Program-made: the position numbers and the translations under genes
Shown here: positions 40,684 through 40,782 of the stretch, one piece after another
Layout: each line of letters begins with the position of its first letter
Numbering within the stretch: position 1 is the stretch's first letter
Notes under the pieces: model-generated
What the model saw: only the letters and a program-made list of their open reading frames with translations
Database searches by the model: none
Told to the model about the DNA's origin: nothing
Assembly (NCBI GenBank): GCA_947627325.1
Contig: CANQVO010000018.1
Span: 1-40,782 of the forward strand
DNA from: an uncultured Oscillospiraceae bacterium
GTDB taxonomy: Bacteria > Bacillota > Clostridia > Oscillospirales > Oscillospiraceae
DNA length: 40,782 bases
Direction: 5' to 3'

Positions 40684-40782
40684 GTCGGCATTACCTATCT
40701 TCCCGGGCCGTCGCCAGCCAAGTATTTTCGGCGCAGGTGAGCTTAACTTCTGTGTTCGGGATGGGAACAGGTGGACCCTCAC
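40684..40782 (-). rRNA. rrf: 5S rRNA, partial (5' end outside the window)
   Basis: The minus strand reads the 5S core: CCACCTGTTCCCATCCCGAAC, ACAGAAGTTAAGCTC and TACTTGGCTGG, ending near TAATGCCGAC. About 99 of the expected 115-120 bases are present; the 5' end lies beyond the right edge. The exact 3' end is uncertain by a few bases. 23S and 16S genes are expected further right, transcribed leftward. Confidence 0.95.

Overview
The window is chromosomal core DNA from a G+C-rich member of the Clostridia. The best fit is Oscillospiraceae (Flavonifractor, Lawsonibacter or Intestinimonas type); this is inferred from protein style and synteny, not from a search. Supporting traits are very high third-position G+C, Firmicutes-type division genes (sepF, divIVA), a T-box and a THF riboswitch, S-layer homology (SLH) proteins, and an ECF folate transporter. 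I see no phage, insertion sequence, CRISPR array or tRNA gene. The right edge enters an rRNA operon from its 3' end (a partial 5S gene on the minus strand).

Left part (1-16.5 kb), mostly plus strand. A wall and chromosome cluster comes first: uppP, ftsK/spoIIIE, ddl, murF. A convergent mtnA overlaps the end of murF. Divergent from mtnA, a long tightly packed operon runs from an ABC-F ATPase through a DUF218 protein, prfA, an unknown 87-aa protein, a Sua5/TsaC protein, an HD-domain protein, coaE, an M18 aminopeptidase and a LysA-like decarboxylase to an unknown 109-aa protein. It ends at a strong hairpin at 16498-16527.

Middle part (16.6-35.6 kb), almost all minus strand. In order of position: two tandem SLH exported proteins; a MATE transporter; the operon miaA-hfq-hlyD-like-yggS-sepF-divIVA; a Cys T-box operon cysE-cysS-rhomboid; a U32 protein; mltG; a plus-strand 48-aa Cys-rich microprotein; the operon wecG-tmk-DJ-1; and an SLH plus M15 peptidase protein.

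Right part (35.7-40.8 kb), plus strand: glmS, a THF riboswitch with a folT-like gene carrying an unusual C-terminal extension, an AGCS symporter whose ribosome site and start codon lie inside a hairpin, then terminators and 5S rRNA.

Many genes converge on the envelope: precursor supply (glmS, ddl, murF, LysA-like), lipid carrier recycling (uppP), glycan handling (mltG, wecG), division (sepF, divIVA) and surface proteins (three SLH proteins). The most unusual signal is not a gene. The 10-mer TTATGTNAAC occurs ten times, always on the plus strand, in all reading frames and across genes of both orientations; seven copies lie within 1.9 kb. Eight inferred promoters also share a GG doublet directly before the -10 box.
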